A DNA stretch of 58,735 nt. It comes from Pseudomonas cyclaminis (GTDB lineage: Bacteria > Pseudomonadota > Gammaproteobacteria > Pseudomonadales > Pseudomonadaceae). Location of the stretch: the NCBI RefSeq assembly GCF_015163715.1, contig NZ_JADDUM010000154.1, positions 1 through 58,735 of the forward strand, written 5' to 3'. A program made the translations under genes and the position numbers. Every line of letters begins with the position of its first letter. Position 1 is the first letter of the stretch. The notes under the pieces are model-generated. The model was given only the letters and a program-made list of their open reading frames with translations. It ran no database searches and was not told the origin of the DNA. This document shows positions 50,213 through 58,735 of this stretch, piece after piece.

Positions 50213-52180
50213 ATGGCCGGGCTAATTCCCCAGAGCTTTATTGACGACCTTCTGAACCGCACCGACATCGTCGATGTTGTCAGCTCGCGCGTGCAATTGA
50301 AGAAAGCCGGCAAGAACTACACCGCCTGCTGCCCGTTCCACAAAGAAAAAACCCCGTCGTTCAGTGTCAGCCCCGACAAACAGTTCTACTACTGCTTCGG
50401 CTGCGGCGCAGGCGGCAATGCCCTCGGCTTCCTGATGGATCACGACAACCTGGATTTCCCCCAGGCAATCGAGGACCTGGCGAAAGCCGCCGGCATGGAA
50501 GTCCCCCGCGAAGAAAGCGGCCGCCCGCACAAACCACGGCAACCCACCGATTCGCCGCTGTACCCGCTGCTCACCGCTGCCGCCGACTTTTACCGACAGG
50601 CACTCAAGAGCCATCCGCAGCGCAAGGCCGCCGTCGACTACCTCAAGGGCCGCGGCCTTACCGGCGAAATCGCTCGCGACTTCGGCCTCGGCTTCGCGCC
50701 GCCCGGCTGGGATAACCTGTACAAGCACCTGAGCAGTGACACCCTGCAGCAAAAAGCCATGATCGACGCCGGCCTCCTGGTGGAAAACGCCGAGACCGGT
50801 AAGCGCTACGACCGTTTTCGCGACCGCGTGATGTTCCCGATCCGCGACAGCCGCGGCCGCATCATCGCCTTTGGTGGCCGGGTATTGGGCGACGACAAGC
50901 CCAAGTATCTGAACTCCCCGGAAACCCCGGTATTCCACAAAGGCCAGGAACTCTACGGCCTGTTCGAAGCGCGCAAGAACAATCGCAACCTCGATGAAAT
51001 CATCGTGGTGGAAGGCTATATGGACGTGATCGCCCTGGCCCAGCAAGGCTTGCGCAACGCCGTTGCTACCCTCGGCACCGCCACCAGCGAAGAGCACTTG
51101 AAACGCCTGTTTCGCGTAGTGCCCAGCGTGCTGTTCTGTTTCGACGGCGACCAGGCTGGCCGCAACGCCGCCTGGCGGGCACTCGAAGCCACGCTGCCGA
51201 GCCTGCAAGACGGGCGCCGCGCACGCTTCCTGTTCCTGCCAGAAGGCGAAGACCCGGATACCCTGGTGCGCTCCGAAGGCACCGACGCATTCCGCGCACG
51301 CATCAACCAACATGCCCAGCCGCTGGCGGACTATTTCTTCCAGCAACTGACCGAAGAAGCCGATCCGCGCTCCCTCGAAGGCAAGGCCCATATGGCCACC
51401 CTCGCAGCGCCGCTGATCGACAAGGTGCCAGGCGCCAACCTGCGCACCCTGATGCGCCAGCGCCTGCTGGAAATTACCGGATTGAGTGGCGAAGCCGTCA
51501 GCCAGCTGGTGCACAGCGCACCGCAGGACGCGCCGCCCGCCTACGACCCGGGCATGGATTACGACGCCATGCCGGACTATTCCGACTTCCAACCGCAGGA
51601 TGCCTACGCGCCCCAGCAGGAATGGACGCCGAAGAAACCCGGTGCCGGCGGCAAGAAATGGGACAAAAAGCCCTGGAGCAAGAACGGTAAGCGCGGTGAT
51701 CGCGACGAGGCCTACGCGCCACGCACGCCGGTCGCCGTAGAAGCGCCTACGTTGATTGCCCTGCGCACACTTATTCACCACCCGCAATTGGCGGGCAAGG
51801 TCGAAAGTGCCGACCATTTTGCCAATGCGAGCAATACCTACGCTCAAGTCCTGATCGCACTGATCGAAGCCGTGCAGAAAAATCCTAAGCTAAACTCAAT
51901 TCAGTTGATGGCGCGCTGGCACGGCACAGAACAGGGACGCTTGTTGAAGGCACTTGCGGAAAAGGAGTGGCTAATTGACGGCGATAACCTTGAACAACAG
52001 TTTTTAGACACCATTACTAGGTTATCCGCGGGTCAGCATACGCAGACCCTCGATGAACTCATCATGAGAGCAAGACAGCCGGGATTATCGGCTGAAGAGC
52101 AAATTCAGATAGCAAAACAGATGCGTGACCTCTTAAAACAGAATGTTTCCGCATCAAACCCGACCTCAGCTGGCGTGTGA
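50213..52180 (+). CDS. dnaG: DNA primase
   Basis: Synthesises RNA primers for replication with DnaB. The 655-residue protein has an N-terminal zinc ribbon, CCPFHKEKTPSF and YYCFGCG (about residues 40-65), the primase core with FGGRVLGDDKPKYLNSPET (about 222-240) and TOPRIM motifs VVEGYMDVIA (about 265-274) and CFDGDQAG (about 305-312). A low-complexity Pro/Lys/Gly-rich linker (about 440-505) precedes the C-terminal helicase-interaction domain. It is the middle gene of the rpsU operon. Confidence 0.97.
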   Translation: MAGLIPQSFIDDLLNRTDIVDVVSSRVQLKKAGKNYTACCPFHKEKTPSFSVSPDKQFYYCFGCGAGGNALGFLMDHDNLDFPQAIEDLAKAAGMEVPREESGRPHKPRQPTDSPLYPLLTAAADFYRQALKSHPQRKAAVDYLKGRGLTGEIARDFGLGFAPPGWDNLYKHLSSDTLQQKAMIDAGLLVENAETGKRYDRFRDRVMFPIRDSRGRIIAFGGRVLGDDKPKYLNSPETPVFHKGQELYGLFEARKNNRNLDEIIVVEGYMDVIALAQQGLRNAVATLGTATSEEHLKRLFRVVPSVLFCFDGDQAGRNAAWRALEATLPSLQDGRRARFLFLPEGEDPDTLVRSEGTDAFRARINQHAQPLADYFFQQLTEEADPRSLEGKAHMATLAAPLIDKVPGANLRTLMRQRLLEITGLSGEAVSQLVHSAPQDAPPAYDPGMDYDAMPDYSDFQPQDAYAPQQEWTPKKPGAGGKKWDKKPWSKNGKRGDRDEAYAPRTPVAVEAPTLIALRTLIHHPQLAGKVESADHFANASNTYAQVLIALIEAVQKNPKLNSIQLMARWHGTEQGRLLKALAEKEWLIDGDNLEQQFLDTITRLSAGQHTQTLDELIMRARQPGLSAEEQIQIAKQMRDLLKQNVSASNPTSAGV

Positions 52181-52200
52181 GGTCATAGCTCGGGTATAAT
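52171..52200 (+). promoter_or_regulatory. Candidate promoter internal to the operon, ahead of rpoD
   Basis: A perfect TATAAT (52195-52200) lies just past the dnaG stop, 47 bases before the rpoD ATG. The -35 region (TGGCGT around 52171-52176, 18-base spacer) is poor. An extra rpoD promoter at this place would match the heat-shock and basal rpoD promoters known from other bacteria. Confidence 0.4.
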
Positions 52201-52247
52201 CCTCGGCTTGTTTTTTGCCCGCCAAGACCTTCAGTGGATAGGGTGTT

Positions 52248-54098
52248 ATGTCCGGAAAAGCGCAACAGCAGTCTCGTATCAAAGAGTTGATCACCCTTGG
52301 TCGTGAGCAGAAGTATCTGACTTACGCAGAGGTCAACGACCACCTGCCTGAGGATATTTCAGATCCTGAGCAGGTGGAAGACATCATCCGCATGATTAAT
52401 GACATGGGGATCCCCGTACACGAGAGTGCTCCGGATGCGGACGCCCTTATGTTGGCCGACGCCGATACCGACGAGGCAGCCGCTGAAGAAGCCGCTGCTG
52501 CGTTGGCCGCGGTGGAGACCGACATCGGTCGCACGACTGACCCTGTGCGCATGTATATGCGTGAAATGGGTACCGTCGAGTTGCTGACACGCGAAGGCGA
52601 GATCGAAATCGCCAAGCGTATCGAAGAGGGCATCCGTGAAGTGATGGGCGCAATCGCGCACTTCCCTGGCACGGTCGACCACATTCTCTCCGAGTACACT
52701 CGCGTCACCACCGAAGGTGGCCGCCTGTCCGACGTCCTGAGCGGTTATATCGACCCGGACGACGGCATTGCGCCGCCTGCTGCCGAAGTACCGCCGCCTG
52801 TCGATCCGAAAGCCGCGAAAGCGGACGACGATGCCGAGGACGACGAGGCTGAAGCCAGCACCGACGACGAAGAAGAAGTCGAAAGCGGTCCAGACCCGGT
52901 CATCGCTGCCCAGCGTTTCGGTGCGGTTTCCGATCAAATGGAAATCACCCGCAAGGCCCTGAAAAAGCACGGTCGCTCCAACAAGCTGGCAATTGCCGAG
53001 CTGCTGGCGCTGGCTGAGCTGTTCATGCCGATCAAGCTGGTACCGAAGCAATTCGAAGGCCTGGTTGAACGCGTTCGTAGCGCCCTTGAGCGTCTGCGTG
53101 CACAAGAGCGTGCGATCATGCAGCTCTGTGTCCGTGATGCACGCATGCCGCGTACCGACTTCCTGCGCCAGTTCCCGGGCAACGAAGTTGACGAAAGCTG
53201 GAGCGACGCTCTGGCCAAAGGCAAGGCGAAGTACGCTGAAGCCATCGGCCGCCTGCAGCCGGATATCATCCGTTGCCAGCAGAAGCTGACGGCACTTGAG
53301 ACCGAAACCGGTCTGACGATTGCCGAGATCAAGGACATCAACCGTCGCATGTCGATCGGTGAGGCCAAGGCCCGCCGCGCGAAGAAAGAGATGGTTGAAG
53401 CGAACTTGCGTCTGGTGATCTCCATCGCCAAGAAGTACACCAACCGTGGCCTGCAATTCCTCGATCTGATCCAGGAAGGCAACATCGGCTTGATGAAGGC
53501 TGTGGACAAGTTCGAATACCGTCGCGGCTACAAGTTCTCGACTTATGCCACCTGGTGGATCCGTCAGGCGATCACTCGCTCGATCGCCGACCAGGCCCGC
53601 ACCATCCGTATTCCGGTGCACATGATCGAGACCATCAACAAGCTCAACCGTATTTCCCGGCAGATGTTGCAGGAAATGGGTCGCGAACCGACCCCGGAAG
53701 AGCTGGGCGAACGCATGGAAATGCCTGAGGATAAAATCCGCAAGGTATTGAAGATCGCTAAAGAGCCGATCTCCATGGAAACCCCGATTGGTGATGACGA
53801 AGACTCCCACCTGGGTGACTTCATCGAAGACTCGACTATGCAGTCGCCAATCGATGTCGCCACTGTTGAGAGCTTGAAAGAAGCGACTCGCGACGTACTG
53901 TCCGGCCTCACTGCCCGTGAAGCCAAGGTACTGCGCATGCGTTTCGGCATCGACATGAATACCGACCACACCCTTGAGGAAGTCGGTAAGCAGTTTGACG
54001 TGACCCGCGAGCGGATCCGTCAGATCGAAGCCAAGGCGCTGCGCAAGTTGCGCCACCCGACGCGAAGCGAGCATCTGCGCTCCTTCCTCGACGAGTGA
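52248..54098 (+). CDS. rpoD: RNA polymerase sigma factor RpoD (sigma-70)
   Basis: The main housekeeping sigma factor, 616 residues. Region 1.1 (about residues 1-75) and an acidic non-conserved region (about 185-220, rich in Asp and Glu) are followed by regions 2.1-2.4, with [20 protein letters not shown] and [14 protein letters not shown] (about 375-450), region 3, and region 4.2, with [19 protein letters not shown] (about 575-593). It closes the macromolecular synthesis operon and is followed by a strong terminator. Confidence 0.98.
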   Translation: MSGKAQQQSRIKELITLGREQKYLTYAEVNDHLPEDISDPEQVEDIIRMINDMGIPVHESAPDADALMLADADTDEAAAEEAAAALAAVETDIGRTTDPVRMYMREMGTVELLTREGEIEIAKRIEEGIREVMGAIAHFPGTVDHILSEYTRVTTEGGRLSDVLSGYIDPDDGIAPPAAEVPPPVDPKAAKADDDAEDDEAEASTDDEEEVESGPDPVIAAQRFGAVSDQMEITRKALKKHGRSNKLAIAELLALAELFMPIKLVPKQFEGLVERVRSALERLRAQERAIMQLCVRDARMPRTDFLRQFPGNEVDESWSDALAKGKAKYAEAIGRLQPDIIRCQQKLTALETETGLTIAEIKDINRRMSIGEAKARRAKKEMVEANLRLVISIAKKYTNRGLQFLDLIQEGNIGLMKAVDKFEYRRGYKFSTYATWWIRQAITRSIADQARTIRIPVHMIETINKLNRISRQMLQEMGREPTPEELGERMEMPEDKIRKVLKIAKEPISMETPIGDDEDSHLGDFIEDSTMQSPIDVATVESLKEATRDVLSGLTAREAKVLRMRFGIDMNTDHTLEEVGKQFDVTRERIRQIEAKALRKLRHPTRSEHLRSFLDE

Positions 54099-54102
54099 TA
54101 CC

Positions 54103-54136
54103 AAAACCCCCGGCCCAGGCCGGGGGTTTTGTTTTG
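54103..54136 (+). terminator. Intrinsic terminator after rpoD
   Basis: AAAACCCCCGGCC pairs with GGCCGGGGGTTTT around a two-base loop, followed by TTTTGTTTT. A strong terminator that ends the rpsU-dnaG-rpoD operon. Confidence 0.95.
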
Positions 54137-54222
54137 CATAGATAAAATCCTGTACTGCCCCCTCCTCCCCCCGCAATGCCCGTCTACACTCGACACATTC
54201 CCCGTGCCATAACGAGACCGTT

Positions 54223-57200
54223 ATGCCCAGATTGCCGACCGTGATACTGCTGTCGCTGCTGAACTGGACCGCAACGGCTGGCGCGTTGACTCTTACTGAT
54301 GATGAGCGTGGCTGGCTGGCGGACCATCAGGAGCTGAGACTTGGGGTGGACGCCTCGTGGCCACCCTTCGAATACCGTGATGACAGTGGCCGATACCAAG
54401 GCTTGTCGGCGGATTACGTCCGCCTGATCCAGGACCGCCTGGGCGTCAGGGTCAAGATAATCGAACCGCCGAGTTGGGGCGCCGTCTTGGAGATGGCGCG
54501 AAACAATCAACTCGATCTTATCGCCAGCATCATGTCGACCCCCGAACGCCAGGGCTATCTGGCCTTCACCCGGCCTTACATCGACTTTCCGATGGTGATT
54601 CTTGCCCACGAAGGCGGAGCACGACCGCGCAACCTCAAGGATCTTTACGGCTTGAAGGTTGCCGTGGTGGAAAACTACGCCCCTCACGAGCTGCTGCGTA
54701 CCCACCACCCCGACCTTAACCTGGTCGCACTGCCCAACGTCAGTTCCACGCTGCAAGCCCTGGCGACCGGCGAAGTGGATGCCGTGGTCAGCGACCTGGC
54801 ATCCAGCGTCTGGAGCCTGCGCGAACTCAAACTCGATGGCCTTTACGTCAGCGGCGAAACCCCTTACCGCTATCAATTGGCGATGGGCGTACCACGGGAC
54901 GATAAAATGCTGGTGGGCATTCTGGACAAAGTCCTGGCCGACCTCAGCCCCGATGAAACCAACGCGATCCAGCAGCATTGGGTGGGTAAGTTCACCGATA
55001 ACCGCACCTTCTGGAACGACCTGCTGATGTACGGCCTGCCCGCCGTACTGCTGCTGTGCACCGTATTGGCCATCGTAATTCGGATCAATCGTCGGCTGAG
55101 TTCGGAAATTTCCCGCCGCGTCGCTCTCGAACAAGAACTGCGCAGCAGTGAGTACCACTATCGCGGCCTGGTCGAGAGCTTGTCCGCCATCGCCTGGGAA
55201 GCCAGCGTCACCGATTTCACCTACAGCTACGTGTCACCCCACGCGGAAGACTTGCTCGGCTACCCACGCGCTCATTGGCTGATTCCGGGCTTCTGGCGCA
55301 ACATCATTCACCCGGCCGACCTGATACGTGCCGAAGCTTATTGCTACCGCGAAACCCGTGCCAGCCGCGACCACAGTGTTGATTACCGAGTGATTACCGC
55401 CGACGGCCGTTGCCTGTGGGTACGCGACATTGTCAGCCTGATCGAACACGGCCATGAGCCTGTGCTGCGGGGCTTGATGATTGATATCAGCGAGGCCAAG
55501 CGCACCGAGGAAGCGCTGCAATTGTCCGAACAGAAATTTGCCTCGGTGTTTCAGCAATGCCCGGACATTCTGGTGATCGCAAGGCTATCCGATGGCTGCT
55601 TGCTGGAGGTCAATAAAGCCTTTGAAGATCAAATCGGCCTGACTGCTGAGGAGGTGATCGGCAAGACCGGTACGGAGCTGGAAATATGGGGCATCCCGGG
55701 CATCGGCCCGGAGTTGCTGCAACGTGTCCAGACCACCAGTATCCGCAACCTTGAAATGCCGTTCCTGCGCAGCAACGGCCAAGCCTTTACCGGACTTATC
55801 TCGGCAGAACCCTTCCAGTTGGACACGACTGAAGCCATCGTGGTGGTGGTGCGCGATATCACCCAGCTCAAGGAAACCCAGCAACTGCTGCAAACCTCCG
55901 AAGAGAAGTTCGCCAAAGCCTTCCACGCCTCGCCCGACGGTTTGCTGCTGAGCCGCCAACGCGACGGTCTGCTGATTGAGGTCAACGAAGGCTTCAGCCG
56001 CCTGACCGGCCACACCAGTGCTACTTCCGTTGACCAATCCAGCCTGGACCTTGGCATCTGGGTCGACCTTAACGAGCGCAGACACATGCTGGAGTTGATG
56101 CAGCGTGACGGGTTTGTCCGCGACTTTGTCTGCCATATCCGTCGCGTCGATGGCCTGATACGCCTCTGTGAATTGTCCAGTCGCCCACTGCCTATCGGCG
56201 ATGAAGACTGCATGCTCACCATCGCCCGTGACATCACTGAACGCCAGCAGATGCAGGAAAAACTGCAACAGGCTGCCACCGTCTTCGAAAGCACTGCCGA
56301 AGGCGTGTTGATCACCGACACCCGCCAGAACATCAGCGCCGTCAACCGCGCCTTCAGCGAAATCACCGGATACAGTGAAGCCGAAGCGCTTGGCCAGACA
56401 CCGCGCCTGCTCGCCTCAGGCCAGCATGACAGCGCCTTCTACGCCGCCATGTGGCACCAGTTGACGGCCCACGGCCATTGGCAAGGCGAGATCTCCAACC
56501 GCCGCAAGAACGGTGAGTTGTATCCCAGCTGGCTGACCATCAGCGCCGTGCGTAACCGCGATCAACTGATCACCCACTTTGTGGCGGTGTTTGCCGACAT
56601 CTCCAGCCTCAAACTGGCCCAGGCACGCCTCGACTATCAGGCGCACCACGATCCACTGACCGGCTTGCCCAACCGCACGCTGTTTGAAAACCGGTTGCAG
56701 GCCGCCCTCAATGGTCATCAGGAAACCGGTAAACAGGGCGCCGTGCTGTTCCTCGACCTGGACCGTTTCAAACACATCAACGACAGCCTCGGCCACCCGA
56801 TTGGCGACCTGCTGCTCAAAGACATCGCCGTGCGCCTCAAGGATCAACTGCGAGACATCGACACCGTCGCGCGCCTGGGCGGCGACGAGTTCATCATCCT
56901 GTTGCCCGGCCTGCAACACGCCAGCGACGCCGAACACCTGGCCAATAAGCTGCTGGCCTGCTTCACCCCGCCCTTCCAGGCTGGCGAGCACGAGTTCTTC
57001 ATCAGCGCCAGCATCGGCACGAGCCTCTATCCGCAGGACGGTACCGACGTCGCCACCCTGGTCAAGAATGCCGACGCCGCGATGTACCGCTCCAAAGCCA
57101 AGGGGCGTAACCGGGTCGAAAGCTACACCCGCGACCTGACGGCCCAGGCCAACGAACGTGTGGCACTGGAACACGAACTGCGGCGAGCCATCGAACGTAA

Positions 57201-57966
57201 AGAGCTAAGCCTGTATTACCAGCCAAAACTGAGCCTGGTGACACATGAACTGATCGGCGCCGAAGCCCTGATTCGCTGGCACCATCCCACCTTTGGCGAA
57301 GTACCGCCCGAACACTTCATTGCCCTGGCCGAAGAGAACGGCACGATCCTGCAAATTGGCGACTGGGTATTGGAACAGGCCTGCCAACAACTGCACGCCT
57401 GGCAGGGCACCTTCGAGGATTTCGGCCCGCTGTCGGTCAACCTCGCCGGCGCGCAGTTGCGCCATCCCGGCTTGCTGAGTCGCATCGAACAACTCTTGCG
57501 CGACTACCACCTCGACCCAGGCCACCTGCAATTGGAGATCACGGAAAACTTCATCATGAGCCAGGCCGAGGAAGCATTGGAGGTGCTGCACCAACTCAAA
57601 CTGTTGGGCGTGCAACTGGCGATTGATGACTTCGGCACCGGCTACTCGTCCCTCAGCTACCTTAAACGCCTGCCGCTGGATTTCCTGAAGATCGACCAAT
57701 CCTTCGTCCGCGGCCTGCCCGATGACCCCCATGACGCCGCCATCGTGCGGGCCATTATCGCCCTGGGCCACAGCATGCAATTCACCATCATCGCCGAAGG
57801 CGTGGAGAACCCCGCCCAGCAAGCCTTTCTCGCCGCTGAAGGCTGCGAACAGATGCAAGGCTACATCGTCAGCCTGCCGCTGCCGCCGGAGCTTTTTGCC
57901 GCTACCTTCCTTCGCATGAGCATTGAGGATTTTTCGGATGGCACACTGAAGAAACCATCGTTATAA
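54223..57966 (+). CDS. SBP-PAS-GGDEF-EAL sensory protein
   Basis: A 1247-residue membrane protein predicted to make and/or degrade cyclic-di-GMP in response to a periplasmic ligand. Order: signal peptide (1-21), an SBP_bac_3-type binding domain (about 25-250; ELRLGVDASWPPFEYRDDSG), a membrane helix (about 268-288), three to four PAS domains (about 310-800), a GGDEF domain with intact GGDEF (886-890), and an EAL domain with intact EAL (1014-1016), DDFGTGYSSLSYL and a final SLPLPPE. Both catalytic motifs are complete, so it may be bifunctional. It is monocistronic, 124 bases after rpoD, and is followed by tRNA-Ile2. The SBP-PAS layout resembles the frameshifted sensor kinase at 27-29 kb. Confidence 0.92.
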   Translation: MPRLPTVILLSLLNWTATAGALTLTDDERGWLADHQELRLGVDASWPPFEYRDDSGRYQGLSADYVRLIQDRLGVRVKIIEPPSWGAVLEMARNNQLDLIASIMSTPERQGYLAFTRPYIDFPMVILAHEGGARPRNLKDLYGLKVAVVENYAPHELLRTHHPDLNLVALPNVSSTLQALATGEVDAVVSDLASSVWSLRELKLDGLYVSGETPYRYQLAMGVPRDDKMLVGILDKVLADLSPDETNAIQQHWVGKFTDNRTFWNDLLMYGLPAVLLLCTVLAIVIRINRRLSSEISRRVALEQELRSSEYHYRGLVESLSAIAWEASVTDFTYSYVSPHAEDLLGYPRAHWLIPGFWRNIIHPADLIRAEAYCYRETRASRDHSVDYRVITADGRCLWVRDIVSLIEHGHEPVLRGLMIDISEAKRTEEALQLSEQKFASVFQQCPDILVIARLSDGCLLEVNKAFEDQIGLTAEEVIGKTGTELEIWGIPGIGPELLQRVQTTSIRNLEMPFLRSNGQAFTGLISAEPFQLDTTEAIVVVVRDITQLKETQQLLQTSEEKFAKAFHASPDGLLLSRQRDGLLIEVNEGFSRLTGHTSATSVDQSSLDLGIWVDLNERRHMLELMQRDGFVRDFVCHIRRVDGLIRLCELSSRPLPIGDEDCMLTIARDITERQQMQEKLQQAATVFESTAEGVLITDTRQNISAVNRAFSEITGYSEAEALGQTPRLLASGQHDSAFYAAMWHQLTAHGHWQGEISNRRKNGELYPSWLTISAVRNRDQLITHFVAVFADISSLKLAQARLDYQAHHDPLTGLPNRTLFENRLQAALNGHQETGKQGAVLFLDLDRFKHINDSLGHPIGDLLLKDIAVRLKDQLRDIDTVARLGGDEFIILLPGLQHASDAEHLANKLLACFTPPFQAGEHEFFISASIGTSLYPQDGTDVATLVKNADAAMYRSKAKGRNRVESYTRDLTAQANERVALEHELRRAIERKELSLYYQPKLSLVTHELIGAEALIRWHHPTFGEVPPEHFIALAEENGTILQIGDWVLEQACQQLHAWQGTFEDFGPLSVNLAGAQLRHPGLLSRIEQLLRDYHLDPGHLQLEITENFIMSQAEEALEVLHQLKLLGVQLAIDDFGTGYSSLSYLKRLPLDFLKIDQSFVRGLPDDPHDAAIVRAIIALGHSMQFTIIAEGVENPAQQAFLAAEGCEQMQGYIVSLPLPPELFAATFLRMSIEDFSDGTLKKPSL

Positions 57967-57981
57967 TCCGCGACCTGTTAA

Positions 57982-58058
57982 GGGCCTATAGCTCAGTTGG
58001 TCAGAGCAGAGGACTCATAATCCTTTGGTCCACGGTTCAAGTCCGTGTGGGCCCACCA
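57982..58058 (+). tRNA. tRNA-Ile2 (anticodon CAT, lysidine-modified)
   Basis: 77 bases including the encoded CCA. Acceptor GGGCCTA pairs with TGGGCCC (one T-G pair) and the T-arm CACGG-TTCAAGT-CCGTG is clean. The anticodon loop is CTCATAA. The anticodon stem, the TTTGGTC variable region and the TTCAAGTCC T-loop resemble the E. coli ileX/ileY tRNA rather than elongator tRNA-Met, so it should read AUA after TilS modification. Its 3-prime end is a likely attachment site because an integrase fragment follows. Confidence 0.85.
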
Positions 58059-58063
58059 ACTCC

Positions 58064-58094
58064 AAAGCCGCGCATTGCGCGGCTTTCGCGTTTC
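58064..58094 (+). terminator. Terminator after tRNA-Ile2
   Basis: AAAGCCGCGC pairs exactly with GCGCGGCTTT around a three-base ATT loop, followed by CGCGTTT. A plausible tRNA transcription end, but with a short T-run. Confidence 0.6.
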
Positions 58095-58183
58095 TGGCGG
58101 TACCATTTCAGATACAGTCCTATGGTCCAAGGGTACAATTTAGGTACAGTGCTGGTTCGCCAGCCGCCTAGGAGCACCCTCTC

Positions 58184-58297
58184 ATGGCTACTCTCGTCAA
58201 AACCCCTTCCGGCACCTGGAAGGCGCTCATTCGTAAAAATGGCTGGCCCACTGTGCTATCGATGCCAATCAAAGCGAAGTCTGGATATTGTTCTTGA
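58184..58297 (+). pseudogene. Truncated N-terminus of a phage-type tyrosine integrase
   Basis: An ATG at 58184 opens MATLVKTPSGTWKALIRKNG and then WPT, the typical start of site-specific tyrosine integrases found beside tRNA genes in Pseudomonas islands. A GGAG ribosome-binding site precedes it. After about 27 residues the similarity ends and the frame stops at 58295. The remaining catalytic part (Arg, His-x-x-Arg, Tyr) is missing from the window. The fragment lies 125 bases after the tRNA end, in the normal position and orientation for an integrase of an integrated element. Confidence 0.75.
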
Positions 58298-58735
58298 AGT
58301 CGTACTGAAACCGATCGCCGTAAATGGATTTCACGATCAGGGTAAAATCCAGGTGTTGCTGGATTTTGGCCCCAAGCAACAACTTCGTAAGCGCACACGC
58401 ACTAGGAGCATTTTTGCTGATCTCGATTAGGCCAATTTCCTCACCCAGTTTCAGAGAGTCATTTGGGCGAGGACCGCCTATAGTGAGACAATCGGTACCA
58501 AGGCGCATTGATTGAACGGCACCACCGAATCGGCCATAACTAATGTCCGTAACAGGCTCCCCATCTACCGTTACTTCAAGGCTCTCAACATAGGCAGGGC
58601 CTAAGCCATTATTGAAAACGTATAGGCCGTTCTGATCCGTTTTGCCGTCGAGTTTGAAATAGGCATTGATCCTTGGCTCAACAGCAACGTGGTTTTGCAC
58701 TCTCTGCTGATACCCCGTATGCGTCCGGGCATCAC
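58269..58735 (-). CDS. Hypothetical protein, 5-prime end outside the window
   Basis: At least 155 residues are open from the right edge to a stop at 58269. A GTG at 58698-58700 could start it, but the frame stays open to the edge, so the true start probably lies outside. Visible segments: HVAVEPRINAYFKLDGK, YVFNNGLGPAYVESLEVTVDG, and a C-terminal YGDRFQYDFKNNIQTSL. It resembles small proteins with an N-terminal membrane helix and a beta-sandwich domain, but I recognise no family with confidence. Base composition is clearly more AT-rich than the core genes. It overlaps the integrase remnant end to end, which places the break near 58262-58297. Confidence 0.6.
   Translation of the reverse strand, partial: DARTHTGYQQRVQNHVAVEPRINAYFKLDGKTDQNGLYVFNNGLGPAYVESLEVTVDGEPVTDISYGRFGGAVQSMRLGTDCLTIGGPRPNDSLKLGEEIGLIEISKNAPSACALTKLLLGAKIQQHLDFTLIVKSIYGDRFQYDFKNNIQTSL

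Noticed and set aside
58047..58430. 127-codon open frame starting inside tRNA-Ile2
   Set aside because: It begins within the tRNA and runs across its terminator and the integrase remnant in another frame.

Overview
The window is about 58.7 kb of a Pseudomonas chromosome, most likely from the P. fluorescens group. Gene content and order are typical of that genus: tyrS, an M23 peptidase, anmK, erpA, argC; vfr; split trpE and trpGDC; murU/amgK; lptD-surA-pdxA-rsmA-apaG-apaH; rpsU-dnaG-rpoD. Copies of the GTGGGAGG...CCTCCCAC class of REP palindromes also lie between genes, as in fluorescens-type genomes. GC content is high throughout except for the last ~450 bases. Nearly everything reads as core genome. 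The accessory part is the right edge, where a tRNA-Ile2 gene is followed by a truncated phage-type integrase and an AT-richer unknown gene.

Layout. 1-4.5 kb: a strong leftward promoter at the edge (probably for an rRNA operon outside the window), tyrS, an M23 endopeptidase, anmK, erpA. 4.6-10.7 kb: argC, hemJ, a nitronate monooxygenase, a DUF805 protein, an SDR, a HIT protein, coq7 and an OsmC protein. 10.9-20.4 kb: vfr, a lipoate-ligase-like protein, trpC-trpD-trpG behind a Trp-rich leader peptide, the autotransporter esterase estA, then trpE, gph and rpe. The end of gph carries a second copy of the same Trp-rich leader. 20.4-29 kb: an iron-dependent alcohol dehydrogenase, a four-gene polyamine-type ABC transporter, and a LuxR-family response regulator with its frameshifted sensor kinase. 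29-40.3 kb: a DUF3530 protein, a TerB/DnaJ protein, murU-amgK, and the envelope/maturation run lptD-surA-pdxA-rsmA-apaG-apaH followed by a frameshifted glpE. 40.4-46.7 kb: the stress module prkA-yeaH-spoVR behind a sigma-S-like promoter, then cca. 46.8-54.1 kb: folK-folB, plsY, tsaD, rpsU, dnaG, rpoD. 54.2-58.7 kb: a large sensory GGDEF-EAL protein, tRNA-Ile2 and the island junction.

How the genes work together. anmK and amgK/murU belong to the same cell-wall recycling route (anhydro-MurNAc to UDP-MurNAc), with the M23 peptidase as a possible source of wall turnover. trpE and trpGDC sit on either side of estA and carry homologous leader peptides ending in Trp-Arg-Trp, which implies common control by tryptophan supply. 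lptD and surA are functionally linked because SurA helps fold LptD. prkA, yeaH and spoVR form a conserved stress and nitrogen-starvation module. rpsU-dnaG-rpoD is the macromolecular synthesis operon.

Two genes are broken by single extra bases in homopolymers: the sensor kinase near 27557 (four C on the + strand) and glpE near 39996 (nine C). These may be sequencing errors or real slippage sites. I see no CRISPR array, no complete insertion sequence and no obvious new multi-gene defence system. The most unusual items are the duplicated trp leader fused to gph, the homopolymer frameshifts, the cca ribosome-binding site buried in a terminator stem, and the tRNA-Ile2 island junction.
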